Source: Bradyrhizobium sp. in8p8 (GTDB lineage Bacteria; Pseudomonadota; Alphaproteobacteria; Rhizobiales; Xanthobacteraceae). Taken from it: DNA of 64,000 bases. Within the stretch, counting starts at the first letter, position 1. Every line of letters starts with the position of its first letter. The notes beneath the pieces are model-generated. The model had not been told where the DNA came from, ran no database searches, and saw nothing but the letters and a program-made list of their open reading frames with translations. The position numbers were made by a program, and so were the translations under genes. The stretch lies in the NCBI RefSeq assembly GCF_000426845.1, contig NZ_AUGD01000001.1:582001-646000 (forward strand). Reading direction: 5' to 3'. This document shows, in pieces, positions 1-7,796 of this stretch.

Positions 1-217
1 AATTGTAGTCGGACCATTCGACAATGGTGACGTTTCCGTTGGGATTGCCGGCGACGGGCGTGTCCGGATCGCGCAACACCTTGGCTTCGGTCAGCACCTC
101 ATCGTCGCTCGCGGCGCGCGCCAACGTGATGCCGCCCGCCGCTAAGCTGCCTGCTCCGATCAGCGTCAAGGCGGCGCGCCGCGTCGGCATGAGGCGCTCT
201 TTCCCAGATCCAGCCAT
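1..217 (-). CDS. DsbA-family thioredoxin-like protein, N-terminal part
   Basis: Only the first 72 codons are inside the window; the gene runs off the left edge. The N-terminus has a twin-arginine-like stretch (TRRAALTLIGAG) followed by an alanine-rich hydrophobic segment, which suggests export. After it comes NPNGNVTIVEWSDYN, the segment that in DsbA-family thioredoxins leads straight into the Cys-x-x-Cys active site, so the catalytic cysteines should lie just outside the window. Two in-frame starts are possible (217 and 190); the first is listed. A periplasmic disulfide oxidase fits with dsbB about 3.4 kb away, but the two are not in one operon. The family call rests on one short segment. 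Confidence 0.6.
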   Translation of the reverse strand, partial: MAGSGKERLMPTRRAALTLIGAGSLAAGGITLARAASDDEVLTEAKVLRDPDTPVAGNPNGNVTIVEWSDYN

Positions 218-329
218 ATCTCGTCCCGCGTCGGTTCCCCTGTCGCAAGTACGATTGGGGACCAGGAATTGTTACCGGTCATATAGAATGCCGCGGACGC
301 GATTGCCACGCGAATCGGACCCGGCTCAA

Positions 330-788
330 CTAAGCTGCCGGGCGAGGCATGATCGCCATCCGGGTCCCGGTCATGGCCGCAATCAGCTTGGTTTTGCCGT
401 CATGCTGGGCAAAGGCCTTGGCTTCGCAGAAGGTCAGCGTGCGGCCGGGCTTGATGACTTCGGCCCTGAAGACGAAGCGCTCGCCCCGGGCCGGCGCGAG
501 CAGCGTCGTCTTGAACTCGACGGTGAGGATGTCGGCCTCGCGCGGCATCAAGGTAAAGGCGGCGACGCCGCAGGCATTGTCCAGGCCTGCGGTGATGATG
601 CCGGCATGGACAAAGCCGTTCTGCTGGGTGAAGGCGGTTGCATAGGGCATCGCCAGTTCGACCCGACCCGGCGACAGATCCACGACCGACAGGCCCAGCG
701 TGCGCATCGCCGGTTGGGCGGCAAACATCGCCGTCGCGGCGGTGAGGCACTCAGGGTTTTTCGGCTCGAACGCGGCCATCTCCTCCAT
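330..788 (-). CDS. PaaI-family hotdog thioesterase
   Basis: A 152-residue hotdog-fold protein. The segment QQNGFVHAGIITAGLDNACG is the typical PaaI/YdiI active-site helix (N-G-x-x-H-x-G), and TLVEFKTTLLAPARGE-like spacing follows it, as in small acyl-CoA thioesterases. It should hydrolyse acyl-CoA or aryl-CoA esters in the cytoplasm; the substrate cannot be told. The start at 788 is chosen because GGAGGG lies six bases upstream; an upstream in-frame ATG at 848 has no such site and would place the start inside the operator region. It is divergent from a TetR-family gene, and two palindromes in between suggest that the regulator controls it. Confidence 0.75.
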   Translation of the reverse strand: MEEMAAFEPKNPECLTAATAMFAAQPAMRTLGLSVVDLSPGRVELAMPYATAFTQQNGFVHAGIITAGLDNACGVAAFTLMPREADILTVEFKTTLLAPARGERFVFRAEVIKPGRTLTFCEAKAFAQHDGKTKLIAAMTGTRMAIMPRPAA

Positions 789-810
789 CGCAATCCCTCC
801 AGCTTTTCGT

Positions 811-828
811 TGATACGGTAGCGTATCA
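811..828. promoter_or_regulatory. Palindrome, likely TetR operator 1
   Basis: TGATACG-GTAG-CGTATCA is a perfect inverted repeat with seven-base arms. It lies between the divergent thioesterase and TetR genes, and a related palindrome follows 20 bases later. This arrangement is usual for operators of an autoregulated TetR repressor. Confidence 0.6.
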
Positions 829-847
829 AAGCCTTGTCGCGCTAGCA

Positions 848-861
848 ATACGGCACCGTAT
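848..861. promoter_or_regulatory. Palindrome, likely TetR operator 2
   Basis: ATACGG-CA-CCGTAT is a perfect inverted repeat sharing the ATACGG arm with the neighbouring palindrome. It lies about 20 bases before the TetR start codon, where a bound repressor would block transcription of its own gene. Confidence 0.6.
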
Positions 862-882
862 CAAGATCGGCGAGGCTTCCTC

Positions 883-1431
883 ATGAGGGACGGCAAGGGT
901 GATGTCTGGGTCGAGGCCGGATTTGCCGAGCTCGCCCGTTCAGGAGTTGAAGGCGTGCGGGTCGAGGTGCTCGCCAAGAACCTCGGCGTCACCAAGGGCG
1001 GCTTCTACCGACGCTTCGCCGACCGCGCCGCGCTGCTCAACGCCATGCTGGAGGTCTGGCGCGAGGGGCGCGTCGCCGCAATCGCGCAGCAGACAGGTCT
1101 CAACGGGCAAGCGCCCCGCGAGCGGCTAAGCGCGATCATCCAGCTTTACTCCGAGCGGCTCAATCCGGAAGGGATGGCAATCGAGCTTGCGATCCGGCAA
1201 TGGGCTCGCTCGGACGAGAACGCTGCGGCCGCGGTGGCGAGCGTGGACGCAGCTCGGCTCAAGCACGTGGCCGAGCTCTATTGCGCAACCGGCCTTGCAG
1301 CCGAGCAGGCCGAGGCGCAGGCCTTCCTGTTCTACTGCTTCATCTTCGGCCAGAGCCTGTTGTTCGTCGAGCACGGTCCGCGCAGGCGGTCGCAGCTGGT
1401 GGCGAGATCGGCCGAGAAGCTGCTCGACTGA
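883..1431 (+). CDS. TetR/AcrR-family transcriptional regulator
   Basis: A 182-residue protein with an N-terminal TetR helix-turn-helix: VEVLAKNLGVTKGGFYRRFA at about residues 27-46 is the usual recognition helix pattern ending in the FYRRF/FYWHF motif. The C-terminal part is helical and should hold the ligand-binding and dimer domain; it has no recognisable specific family. It is transcribed away from the thioesterase gene, with two related ATACGG palindromes in the shared promoter, so it probably represses both genes until an acyl-type ligand binds. The ligand is unknown. Confidence 0.85.
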   Translation: MRDGKGDVWVEAGFAELARSGVEGVRVEVLAKNLGVTKGGFYRRFADRAALLNAMLEVWREGRVAAIAQQTGLNGQAPRERLSAIIQLYSERLNPEGMAIELAIRQWARSDENAAAAVASVDAARLKHVAELYCATGLAAEQAEAQAFLFYCFIFGQSLLFVEHGPRRRSQLVARSAEKLLD

Positions 1432-1469
1432 GCACGATCTGGAAAACCGTGCAGCAAAAATCAAACGAA

Positions 1470-1494
1470 ATGGCCGGAGCGTAGCTCCGGCCAT
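1470..1494 (-). terminator. Intrinsic terminator hairpin between convergent genes
   Basis: ATGGCCGGAGC-GTA-GCTCCGGCCAT is a perfect hairpin with an 11-bp stem. On the minus strand it is followed by a T-rich stretch (TTTCGTTTGATTTTT), so it best serves the leftward gene at 1513-1983, though it may also stop the rightward TetR transcript. Confidence 0.7.
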
Positions 1495-1512
1495 CATGTG
1501 TCAGATAGGAGC

Positions 1513-1983
1513 TCAGGCCGCGCCCTTCAGCTTCTTGGTGCATTCGCTGTAATAGCCGCCGCCCTTCTGGATCCACTTCAAGCCGCCATTGCCGTTGTTG
1601 GCCTTGTTGGCATTGTACTGGTCGACGCAGGTGTGCAGACGCGCCTTGCCGGGGGTCTCCTTGGCATATTTCGGATCGACCGCGTTCGGATAGATCGCAG
1701 GGCCAGCCGGCAGCGTCGGCGCGGCGGCAGGCTCCCCATCCTTCTTTGCCTGCTTCGGCTCCGCAGGAGCAGCCGGAGTAGCCGCGGCAGACGTTGCGTC
1801 TGCCCCGCACTGGGCCTTGCGGAAATCATTCCACTTCATGGTCCCGAGCGAGCCGTCCTTCTTGGCGGCCTGGTATTTCGCGCTGCACTCCTGCGCGGTC
1901 AGCGCCTGCGCTGGCGCGCCGGCCAGCAATGTCGCGACACCCGATGCTGCAATCGCGCACAACAATTTCGTCTGAATGGTCAT
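1513..1983 (-). CDS. Small secreted protein of unknown function
   Basis: A 156-residue protein with a clear Sec signal peptide (hydrophobic stretch ending ...GAPAQA, cleavage near residue 27). The mature part has two similar cysteine-bearing segments: LTAQECSAKYQAAKKDGSLG with KWNDFRKAQCG near the N-terminus, and a C-terminal segment around HTCVDQY...YYSECTKKLKG. They are separated by a Pro/Ala/Lys-rich linker. This type of periplasmic protein is common in Bradyrhizobium and relatives, but I know of no assigned function. The paired cysteines probably form disulfides. Confidence 0.65.
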   Translation of the reverse strand: MTIQTKLLCAIAASGVATLLAGAPAQALTAQECSAKYQAAKKDGSLGTMKWNDFRKAQCGADATSAAATPAAPAEPKQAKKDGEPAAAPTLPAGPAIYPNAVDPKYAKETPGKARLHTCVDQYNANKANNGNGGLKWIQKGGGYYSECTKKLKGAA

Positions 1984-2183
1984 ACCTGGGTCTCCTGCTT
2001 GATCTTCCCCGACGGAAGTAAAACGAACATTTCTATCCTAGCGTGTCGTCCGCTTTCGACAAGGATGCGATGAGCTGCGTCGGCAAAATATAGTGACTCC
2101 CGCTACTCAACCATTCATGCCGCGTTCAGCAACCCAAGCCGACGTTCCCCGCCCCTCGCATTCTCGCGAAAAGAGTGCACCAC

Positions 2184-2465
2184 ATGATCTTTTCCTTTCG
2201 CCTCGCCGTCATCGCTCTCGCCTCCTTGCTGATCACCGGCGCCGCGTCTGCGCAGACGGCCGCGCCCGCTGCCAAAACCGATGCCGCTGTCACCACCGAG
2301 AAGAAGACGGCGATGGAGCGCTCGGCCGAGTCGCTCGAATGCTCCAAGCAGGCGGACACCAAGGGACTGAAGGGCAAGGAGCGCAAGAAATTCCGCCGCG
2401 AGTGCAAGAAGGAGGCGAAGGCCCGCACTGTCGCTCCAGCCGCTCCTGCGGCAGACAAGAAGTAA
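2184..2465 (+). CDS. PsiF repeat-containing small exported protein
   Basis: A 93-residue protein with a signal peptide ending ...ITGAASA, followed by an Ala/Lys-rich region and one PsiF-type repeat: ECSKQADTKGLKGKERKKF followed by RRECKKEAK. PsiF was described as phosphate-starvation-inducible in E. coli; the biochemical role is unknown and the repeat is widespread in small periplasmic proteins. A GTG three codons upstream (2175) is an alternative start. The ATG is preferred because of its spacing from the purine-rich AAAAGAG. No partner gene is suggested by the neighbourhood. Confidence 0.6.
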   Translation: MIFSFRLAVIALASLLITGAASAQTAAPAAKTDAAVTTEKKTAMERSAESLECSKQADTKGLKGKERKKFRRECKKEAKARTVAPAAPAADKK

Positions 2466-2560
2466 GACCGGATCCTTCGCGAGCACCTGTGAGAGGCTCG
2501 CGCATTGCGGCATGACGAGCCTGCAATTGTGCGCCTCCCGCCGATAGGCGATAAGGTGGC

Positions 2561-3646
2561 GTGAAGCAAATCACCGCCTCGCTGACGTTCGGATGGCCGA
2601 GCCGTGCCGTGATCCTGAGCACGCTGGAGACGCTCGTCATCGGCACCGCCGGCGGCCTGGTGTTTCTCGCCGCCAACCTTCCGGGCGGCCTGATCTCGGG
2701 TTCGATGATCGCGGTCGGGATGGCTGCAATCGCCGGCCGCCAGCTGACGCTGCCGCCGATCCTGACCCAGACCGTGCTGGTGCTGCTCGGCATCTCGCTG
2801 GGCTCGGTCGTCTCGCGCCATCTGCTGCAGCAGGTCGGCGCCTATCCCCTCACCATCGGGCTGCTTGCGCTCGCCACTTTCTGCTCGACGTTCGGCTCGA
2901 GCTATTACCTCCAGCGCATCCATGGCTGGGACCGCACCTCGGCTTTCCTGGCCGGCAGCCCCGGCGCGCTGTCGCAGATCACCATCCTGGCGGTCGAGCG
3001 CGGCGCCGACCTGCCGGGCATCGCGGTGGTGCAGACCATGCGCGTCATCATCCTGACCGCCGCGCTGCCGATGGTGCTGGCGATTGCGGACGTCGCGCCC
3101 TCTGCCTCACCATTGCTGACGACGACCATCGCGTCGCCGCTCGACCTGCTCGAACTGGCCGCCGCGTCGCTGGCCGCAGCGCTCGTCTTGCGGCTGATCA
3201 AATTTCCGGCGAGCTGGATGTTCGGCGCGATGATCGCCTCCAGCGTGCTGCATGGTGCCGGATGGGTCGAGGGCGGCCTGCCGGACTGGGTGCGCGGCGT
3301 GGCGCTGATCGGGATCGGCGCCCTGATCGGCAGCCGTTTCGCGCGAATGCGGGTCAAGACGCTCGCCGGCCACCTCGGCGCGGCACTGGGCTCGTTCGCC
3401 GTGGCCATCGTCGTCTCCGCCATCTTCGTCGGCATCGTGGCGTTGACCACGCAGGTGAAGCTCTCCGACGTCGTCGTCGCCTTCGCGCCTGGCGCGATGG
3501 ATGCGATGCTGGCTTTGGCGCTGACGCTGCACATCGACCCGATTTTCGTCGGCGCCCATCACCTGTCGCGCTTCGTGTTCGTGACGATCGCAACGCCGGG
3601 CATCGTGCATCTGTTCGGACGCACGCAGGACGACGTGGACGATTGA
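2561..3646 (+). CDS. AbrB-family membrane protein
   Basis: A 361-residue polytopic membrane protein with about ten hydrophobic segments in two related halves, as in the AbrB duplication family (once annotated as putative ammonia monooxygenase). Typical segments are LPGGLISGSMIAVGMAAIAG, LAGSPGALSQITILA and APGAMDAMLALAL, the last two being the repeated GxPGA/APGAM-type turns of the family. The transported substrate is unknown. The start is GTG, with AAGG just upstream. It converges on dsbB, with only three bases between the stop codons. Confidence 0.75.
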   Translation: MKQITASLTFGWPSRAVILSTLETLVIGTAGGLVFLAANLPGGLISGSMIAVGMAAIAGRQLTLPPILTQTVLVLLGISLGSVVSRHLLQQVGAYPLTIGLLALATFCSTFGSSYYLQRIHGWDRTSAFLAGSPGALSQITILAVERGADLPGIAVVQTMRVIILTAALPMVLAIADVAPSASPLLTTTIASPLDLLELAAASLAAALVLRLIKFPASWMFGAMIASSVLHGAGWVEGGLPDWVRGVALIGIGALIGSRFARMRVKTLAGHLGAALGSFAVAIVVSAIFVGIVALTTQVKLSDVVVAFAPGAMDAMLALALTLHIDPIFVGAHHLSRFVFVTIATPGIVHLFGRTQDDVDD

Positions 3647-3649
3647 GTC

Positions 3650-4189
3650 CTACCGCTTCGCCGTGCGCACAAATCCCCAGGCGGCGATCGCAGCCATCAG
3701 CAGCGAGATCAGCACGTTGTAGCCGGCGAGCGAGAGACCCAGGAAGCGCCACTGCACCTCGTCGCAGCGCACCACCTTCACGGTGTCGAGCTTCGAGAGC
3801 AGATCAGCCGCGCTGCCGAGATTGACGACGGGACCGGAGCAGTCGGTCGGCCCCTTCCAGAACCCCCATTCGACGCCGGAATGATAGACGCCCAGCCCTG
3901 CATTGGCGAGCGTCGCCAGGGCCAAAATCGCGAGCCCCCCCAGCAGCAGCGGTCGCGGCGCGCCGCTCCTCGCCGCCAGCACCGTGAGCGCACCGAGCGG
4001 AATCGCGAGGTAATAGGCATAGCGCTGCTCCAGGCAGAGTGGGCAGGGCAGTATCTCCAAGACGAGCTGGAAGAACCAGGCACCTGCGAGCGCGGCTGCG
4101 GCGATCAGCGTGACAAGCAGCGAGGCGGTCAGCGCGGGACCGGCGCTGGCCGGCTTGAATGCAGGTATTGCGGCACTCTGGGTCGTCAC
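3650..4189 (-). CDS. dsbB: Disulfide bond formation protein B
   Basis: A 179-residue inner-membrane protein with four predicted membrane helices. It has the first periplasmic cysteine pair in the classic DsbB context LPCPLCLEQRYAYY (Cys-x-x-Cys next to the quinone-site Arg), and a second pair of cysteines in the next periplasmic loop (GPTDCSGP... and VVRCDEVQW). DsbB reoxidises DsbA and passes electrons to quinone. A DsbA-like gene begins at the left window edge. This is the last chromosomal gene before the tRNA and the integrated element. Confidence 0.88.
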   Translation of the reverse strand: MTTQSAAIPAFKPASAGPALTASLLVTLIAAAALAGAWFFQLVLEILPCPLCLEQRYAYYLAIPLGALTVLAARSGAPRPLLLGGLAILALATLANAGLGVYHSGVEWGFWKGPTDCSGPVVNLGSAADLLSKLDTVKVVRCDEVQWRFLGLSLAGYNVLISLLMAAIAAWGFVRTAKR

Positions 4190-4343
4190 GGCAGCCTCTC
4201 TCGCATCTCTCGCGCTCCAGCCTCTAGCCCCGGTCCCCGCGGCTGTCGAGAACGTCCGGCATCACTTTGGCGCGGGTTGACCCCGCTTTGTCCATGGCTA
4301 TAGTCCGCCCGCTTCGCGACGCTCCCTCATGGGCCGACCGAGG

Positions 4344-4428
4344 GCCCCTGTGGCGGAACTGGTAGACGCGCTCGACTCAAAATCGAGTTCCGCAAGGAGT
4401 GCTGGTTCGATTCCGGCCAGGGGCACCA
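4344..4428 (+). tRNA. tRNA-Leu (anticodon CAA), CCA encoded
   Basis: The sequence folds as a class II tRNA: acceptor stem GCCCCTG pairs with CAGGGGC, the discriminator A is followed by an encoded CCA, and the anticodon stem CTCGA/TCGAG encloses the loop CTCAAAA with anticodon CAA. The T arm reads GGTTCGATTCC. The length (85 with CCA) and long variable arm fit leucine. A tyrosine recombinase follows downstream, so the 3' end of this gene is probably the chromosomal attachment site of the element. Confidence 0.93.
4404..4428 (+). other. Probable attachment site (attL) at tRNA 3' end
   Basis: Tyrosine-recombinase elements usually use the T arm and acceptor 3' half of a tRNA gene as the crossover core. 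Here this segment is followed by an integrase gene oriented away from it. No second copy of the segment was noticed inside the window, so the partner site is expected beyond the right edge. The exact core cannot be set without that copy. Confidence 0.45.
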
Positions 4429-4639
4429 ACCAGGCTGTTCAAGCCCGTTCCGAAACGTCCGCAACCGTCCGCACCGTGCTCGGAAAGCCTTGAAAAATAG
4501 GCACTTCCGCGTACGTTCTAGTTCGTCACCGTTTGTTCTCCTCCGATCCCAGCCGCCCGATTTGCTGGTATTTTTGCTGGTATCGGGAGAACAAACGTTC
4601 ACGGCGACTTTCGCTTTGCCGAATGAAGGAATTGAGCCG

Positions 4640-6010
4640 ATGGGCGGCAAGAACGACGGCGCGTGCGCCAATCCCAAGCAGATTAAGACCGACGTCGACT
4701 GCCGCGCCGCCCGACCGAAATTCGACAATGGCGCGTGGAGTCCCGCTAAGATTTCCGACGTGACCGGCGGCTGGCTCTATCTCTTCGTCACGCCGGACGT
4801 GAGCAGGCCCGGCAACGCTGCCTCCAAGCTCTGGCGGATGGACTACCGTTTCCACGGCCGCCAGAAAACCTACTCCATCGGCCCCTACGGCAACGGCAGG
4901 GATGGCACGTTCTCGCTCGCAGACGCGCGGCGCGAGCGCGACAAGGCCAAAGACCTGCTCAAGGAAGGCAAAGACCCGAGCATCGAGAAGCAGCTCGACA
5001 AGCACAAGCAGGCCGCCGCCCGGCCTTTCGCGCAATGGGCCGATGAGTGGCTCGCCAAGAAGAAGGTGGAGAAAGTCAAGCGCGGCAGGATCGTCGCAGT
5101 GCGCGACCCCAAGACCGTCGAGGTGCTCGAGCTGCGCGTCGGCTACGTCAAGGCTCGCTTCGGCAAGCTGTGCAGGCAGGACATCAAGCGTCCCGACGTG
5201 CTCGCTTTCATGCGTTCATATGAAGCAGAGGGAAGGCTGGAAACCCGGGACCGAGTGCGCAGCATCGGCGAGCAGATCTGCGACTATGCCGACGTCGAAG
5301 GCGACGGCTACAATCCATTCCGCAACCTGAATGGACAGATGATTGCCAACATTTCGACGCCGCGTCCCGGTGTCACCGAACCACGCGACGTCACGCGCGT
5401 CTTCAAACTTATCAGCGCACCGTGGACGAGAGCGAGATTTGGTGACGTCGTTGGCCTTGCCTTGCGCTTCAATGCGCTGACCATTCCCCGCCCCGGCATG
5501 GTCAATGAAATGGAATGGGGCGAGGTCGATTGGGATGCCAAACGCTGGACTGTTCCAGCTCCCAAGATGAAGACCGGTTGGGACCATGTTGTGCCCTTGT
5601 CACGACAGGCACTCGCGATCCTGCGTAGCGTCCAGAAGCTGACCGGCCATCGCCGGTACGCGTTTTCCTGCTCGAAGGACGCGCCGCTATCAAACAATAC
5701 GCTCAACAAGCGCTTGCGGCTGCTTGGCATTGATACCAAGACTGATCATTGTGCCCACGGATTCCGGACCACGTTCTCGACTCTATCTCACCACGAAGAG
5801 ATCAAGGACGCCAAGGCATGGGATGGCGATGTCGTCGAGCTGCAGCTCGCACATCTCGATAACTCTACTGTGGAAGGTCTCTACAAGAAGCACGGACCCC
5901 TCGCGCTGATCGGCTCGCGCACGAAGCTGATGCAGCATTGGGCTGATCGGATCGACCACTGGCTCGATCCCAAGAAGGTGATGCCGATCAAGGGAGGCGC
6001 GCAGGCTTGA
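4640..6010 (+). CDS. int: Tyrosine recombinase (integrase) of the element
   Basis: Site-specific recombinase that should integrate and excise the element at the adjacent tRNA-Leu gene. It has an N-terminal DUF4102-type arm-binding domain (WRMDYRFHGRQKTYSIGPYG, then LADARRERDKAKDLLKEGKD), a core-binding SAM-like domain, and a C-terminal catalytic domain. Catalytic residues visible from the chosen start are Arg284 (TIPRPGMVNEMEW), His373 and Arg376 (HGFRTTFS), the His of LAHLDNSTVE, and Tyr415 (GLYKKHG). The start at 4640 (456 residues) is preferred over the open frame from 4490 because AAGGA lies nine bases upstream and the protein then starts just before the DUF4102 region. No excisionase is adjacent; the AlpA-like protein at the other end of the window is a candidate. 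Confidence 0.88.
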   Translation: MGGKNDGACANPKQIKTDVDCRAARPKFDNGAWSPAKISDVTGGWLYLFVTPDVSRPGNAASKLWRMDYRFHGRQKTYSIGPYGNGRDGTFSLADARRERDKAKDLLKEGKDPSIEKQLDKHKQAAARPFAQWADEWLAKKKVEKVKRGRIVAVRDPKTVEVLELRVGYVKARFGKLCRQDIKRPDVLAFMRSYEAEGRLETRDRVRSIGEQICDYADVEGDGYNPFRNLNGQMIANISTPRPGVTEPRDVTRVFKLISAPWTRARFGDVVGLALRFNALTIPRPGMVNEMEWGEVDWDAKRWTVPAPKMKTGWDHVVPLSRQALAILRSVQKLTGHRRYAFSCSKDAPLSNNTLNKRLRLLGIDTKTDHCAHGFRTTFSTLSHHEEIKDAKAWDGDVVELQLAHLDNSTVEGLYKKHGPLALIGSRTKLMQHWADRIDHWLDPKKVMPIKGGAQA

Positions 6011-6455
6011 GTCGCCTATCATCAGGCCTGTTAAGTTGCCCAATTCAACCCGTCGCAAAGCTCATGTGATAATCGTCGACGCTTGTGCATCTCGTGCTGG
6101 AAGGATCGATTTCGCATCCGTTGCATCGCGTTGCGCTTGTCCGCCTGAGATAACCGCAACAGCCGTTGTCGCCTAGATCCAATGCTTTGCCGTGGCTTCG
6201 AACGGCCGGATACAATGGAGAAGCAGTGCGACGGAGAGAGTGTCAGTCAGCCCCCGCTGAAAGATAAAGCATTTTCGACCTTCCTGGACTACGGCCACGT
6301 CCGAAATATCATCTCCGGCAGCCGAAATTACCGGAAGGGTCATAATACTGTTTCGAAGAGGGGATGGTTGCGGGGGGTGCAACACCCGTATTAGTTCGAG
6401 GGCAATCCCACGGCCCGCAGCATGGCCCTGCTAATCGGCCCAATGTCGGATGTGG
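6011..6455. other. Intergenic stretch with no recognised gene
   Basis: About 445 bases between the integrase and the leftward ImmA/IrrE gene. Open frames of about 70 codons exist on both strands near 6180-6390 but show no recognisable domain and no convincing ribosome site. The sequence may contain decayed gene ends or recombinase arm sites. Confidence 0.4.
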
Positions 6456-7337
6456 CTACCGGCCATAAGCGAAGCGGGGTGTCCAGCTTCGCTCCAATTC
6501 AGCATCCTCATCCTCCTCATCGAGAGGGGCTTCGGGCAGCCCCTCGCTGGTCAACACGGTCAAGGTGTAGCCGTATTTGCCAAGGCCGATGATCTCTTCA
6601 TCAAGAGTGATCCGACCCGGGCCGTCGAACCATGTCGCCAAGTCGGTTTCACCAACGGCGCGTTCGGCGCGAAGGACATTCGCCGCATCCGCGTTGAACC
6701 TCTGCGTCGCTCCGTCGGGCAAAGGAGCGCCTTTTCGCAAGAACGCTAGCTTGCCGAGATTCTTGAAAGACTCCGAGGTAAACGCATATGCGATCTCGTT
6801 GCCCTTGCTGACGATGATCGCCATCGGATAGCTGCCGCACTCCGCGGCCCGAATCGCGGCAGCCGTGATCGAACAATGGGCCTTCTCAGCCAGCTTGAGA
6901 ATGCCGTCGAGGCCGATCTGATAATTGGAGAGCAGGTTGCGTGTGAGATTGGACGGCAAGAGAAGGCCGCTGGCGAAGTGGTCAGCCTCCAGCTCGATCG
7001 ACGTATTCTGTGTAAAATTGGCGCGGGACATGTGCGCGCCGCCGGCCTTGATAATCTCCTCGGGATGGCCCGGCAGGAACCAATGCCCCAGCTCATGGCC
7101 AATGGAGAAATTCTCGAAGCCTTCGTTGCCGTGCTCGGTGGAGTAGATGATGGTGGCCGAATCACCGGCGAAGATGATCGCGCCGGACACGCCCGTCACT
7201 TCGGCTGGTTTCGCCTGGATGACAATATCCCTGGCCTTGGCGATCTCTCGAGGTCTAACTGGAAACTGATTGAAGCCAAATTCCTCAGCGACCTTTTCGC
7301 CGTGCTGGGTTGCCATCTTCAACCGAAAGCCCGCCAT
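6456..7337 (-). CDS. capP: ImmA/IrrE-type zinc metallopeptidase (CapP-like)
   Basis: A 293-residue protein whose N-terminal half is an ImmA/IrrE peptidase. The zinc motif HELGH is at residues 81-85 (SIGHELGHWFLPGH), and the third-ligand segment SIELEADHFASGLLLP is at about 113-128. The C-terminal half is a mixed alpha/beta region, as in peptidases paired with XRE repressors. It lies ten bases after an XRE gene in the same direction, and that pair is divergent from a CBASS operon. This matches the CapH-CapP arrangement, in which the peptidase cleaves the repressor on DNA damage and switches CBASS on. The cleavage role here is inferred from the arrangement, not from sequence identity. Confidence 0.82.
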   Translation of the reverse strand: MAGFRLKMATQHGEKVAEEFGFNQFPVRPREIAKARDIVIQAKPAEVTGVSGAIIFAGDSATIIYSTEHGNEGFENFSIGHELGHWFLPGHPEEIIKAGGAHMSRANFTQNTSIELEADHFASGLLLPSNLTRNLLSNYQIGLDGILKLAEKAHCSITAAAIRAAECGSYPMAIIVSKGNEIAYAFTSESFKNLGKLAFLRKGAPLPDGATQRFNADAANVLRAERAVGETDLATWFDGPGRITLDEEIIGLGKYGYTLTVLTSEGLPEAPLDEEDEDAELERSWTPRFAYGR

Positions 7338-7347
7338 GTTTCGCCCC

Positions 7348-7662
7348 CTATTTCTTGTCCTTAATCATTGTGTCGATGATGTTCTGAATAAAAAGTCGAT
7401 CTTTTGCGCTCAGCTTGTCTTCGTCGCGAAAGGCGGTCGTCGCGGCTTGCGCCCCGAGTAGGTAGTCGGCCGAGACCTTCAGCGCCTTCGCGAGCGCTCG
7501 CACGTTGTCGAACGACGGCTTGCGGCGCCCAGCCTCAAAATGGGCGATGGCCGAAGGTTGCATGCCGGCTTCCCTGGCCAGTTCGGATTGGCTTAGCTCC
7601 CGCGTTTCGCGCGTTTTGCGCAGGCGAGAGGCGAAGTCTTTTGGTGCGCTTGACTCGGCCAT
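7348..7662 (-). CDS. capH: XRE-family repressor (CapH-like)
   Basis: A 104-residue protein. Residues about 9-65 form an XRE/Cro helix-turn-helix (ELSQSELAREAGMQPSAIAH, then FEAGRRKPSFDNVRALAKAL). The C-terminal 35 residues (SAKDRLFIQNIIDTMIK) probably make the dimer. It is the first gene of a two-gene unit with the ImmA/IrrE peptidase and is divergent from the CBASS operon, so it most likely represses both promoters. A 16-base direct repeat, one copy overlapping its own start codon, is the candidate binding site. It could instead be the antitoxin of a conventional toxin-antitoxin pair, but the CBASS neighbour argues for CapH. Confidence 0.8.
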   Translation of the reverse strand: MAESSAPKDFASRLRKTRETRELSQSELAREAGMQPSAIAHFEAGRRKPSFDNVRALAKALKVSADYLLGAQAATTAFRDEDKLSAKDRLFIQNIIDTMIKDKK

Positions 7663-7747
7663 GACAGATCGTATAGAGTTCCATGTCTAGATCGTCGACA
7701 GCCCCGCGGGGCTATTTCTTCGGCTCAGGCTATGACAGAGCGTATAG
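7661..7747. promoter_or_regulatory. Direct-repeat operator between capH and the CBASS operon
   Basis: ATGACAGATCGTATAG (7661-7676) and ATGACAGAGCGTATAG (7732-7747) differ at one of 16 positions and are 71 bases apart. The second copy, extended one base left and one base further, has CTAT...ATAG ends. The first copy covers the start of the XRE gene; the second lies 50 bases before the DUF2188 start. A repressor bound to both could control both directions. Confidence 0.5.
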
Positions 7748-7796
7748 CTACTTATTACGATTTGCGAATCAGGTCAAGGAATCAGGAGTTGTGAGC

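Noticed and set aside
24..821. Long open frame on the plus strand at the left edge
   Set aside because: It runs antisense through the DsbA-like and thioesterase genes, has no domain and has an Arg-rich shadow composition.
2593..3825. 410-codon open frame within the AbrB gene
   Set aside because: It is a same-strand shifted frame with extreme Arg/Asp/Pro content and no domain; the AbrB frame has clear membrane segments.
6456..7662. Stand-alone toxin-antitoxin pair
   Set aside because: The XRE plus ImmA/IrrE order would also fit, but the divergent CBASS operon with a shared repeat makes a CBASS regulator more likely. It is kept as an alternative.
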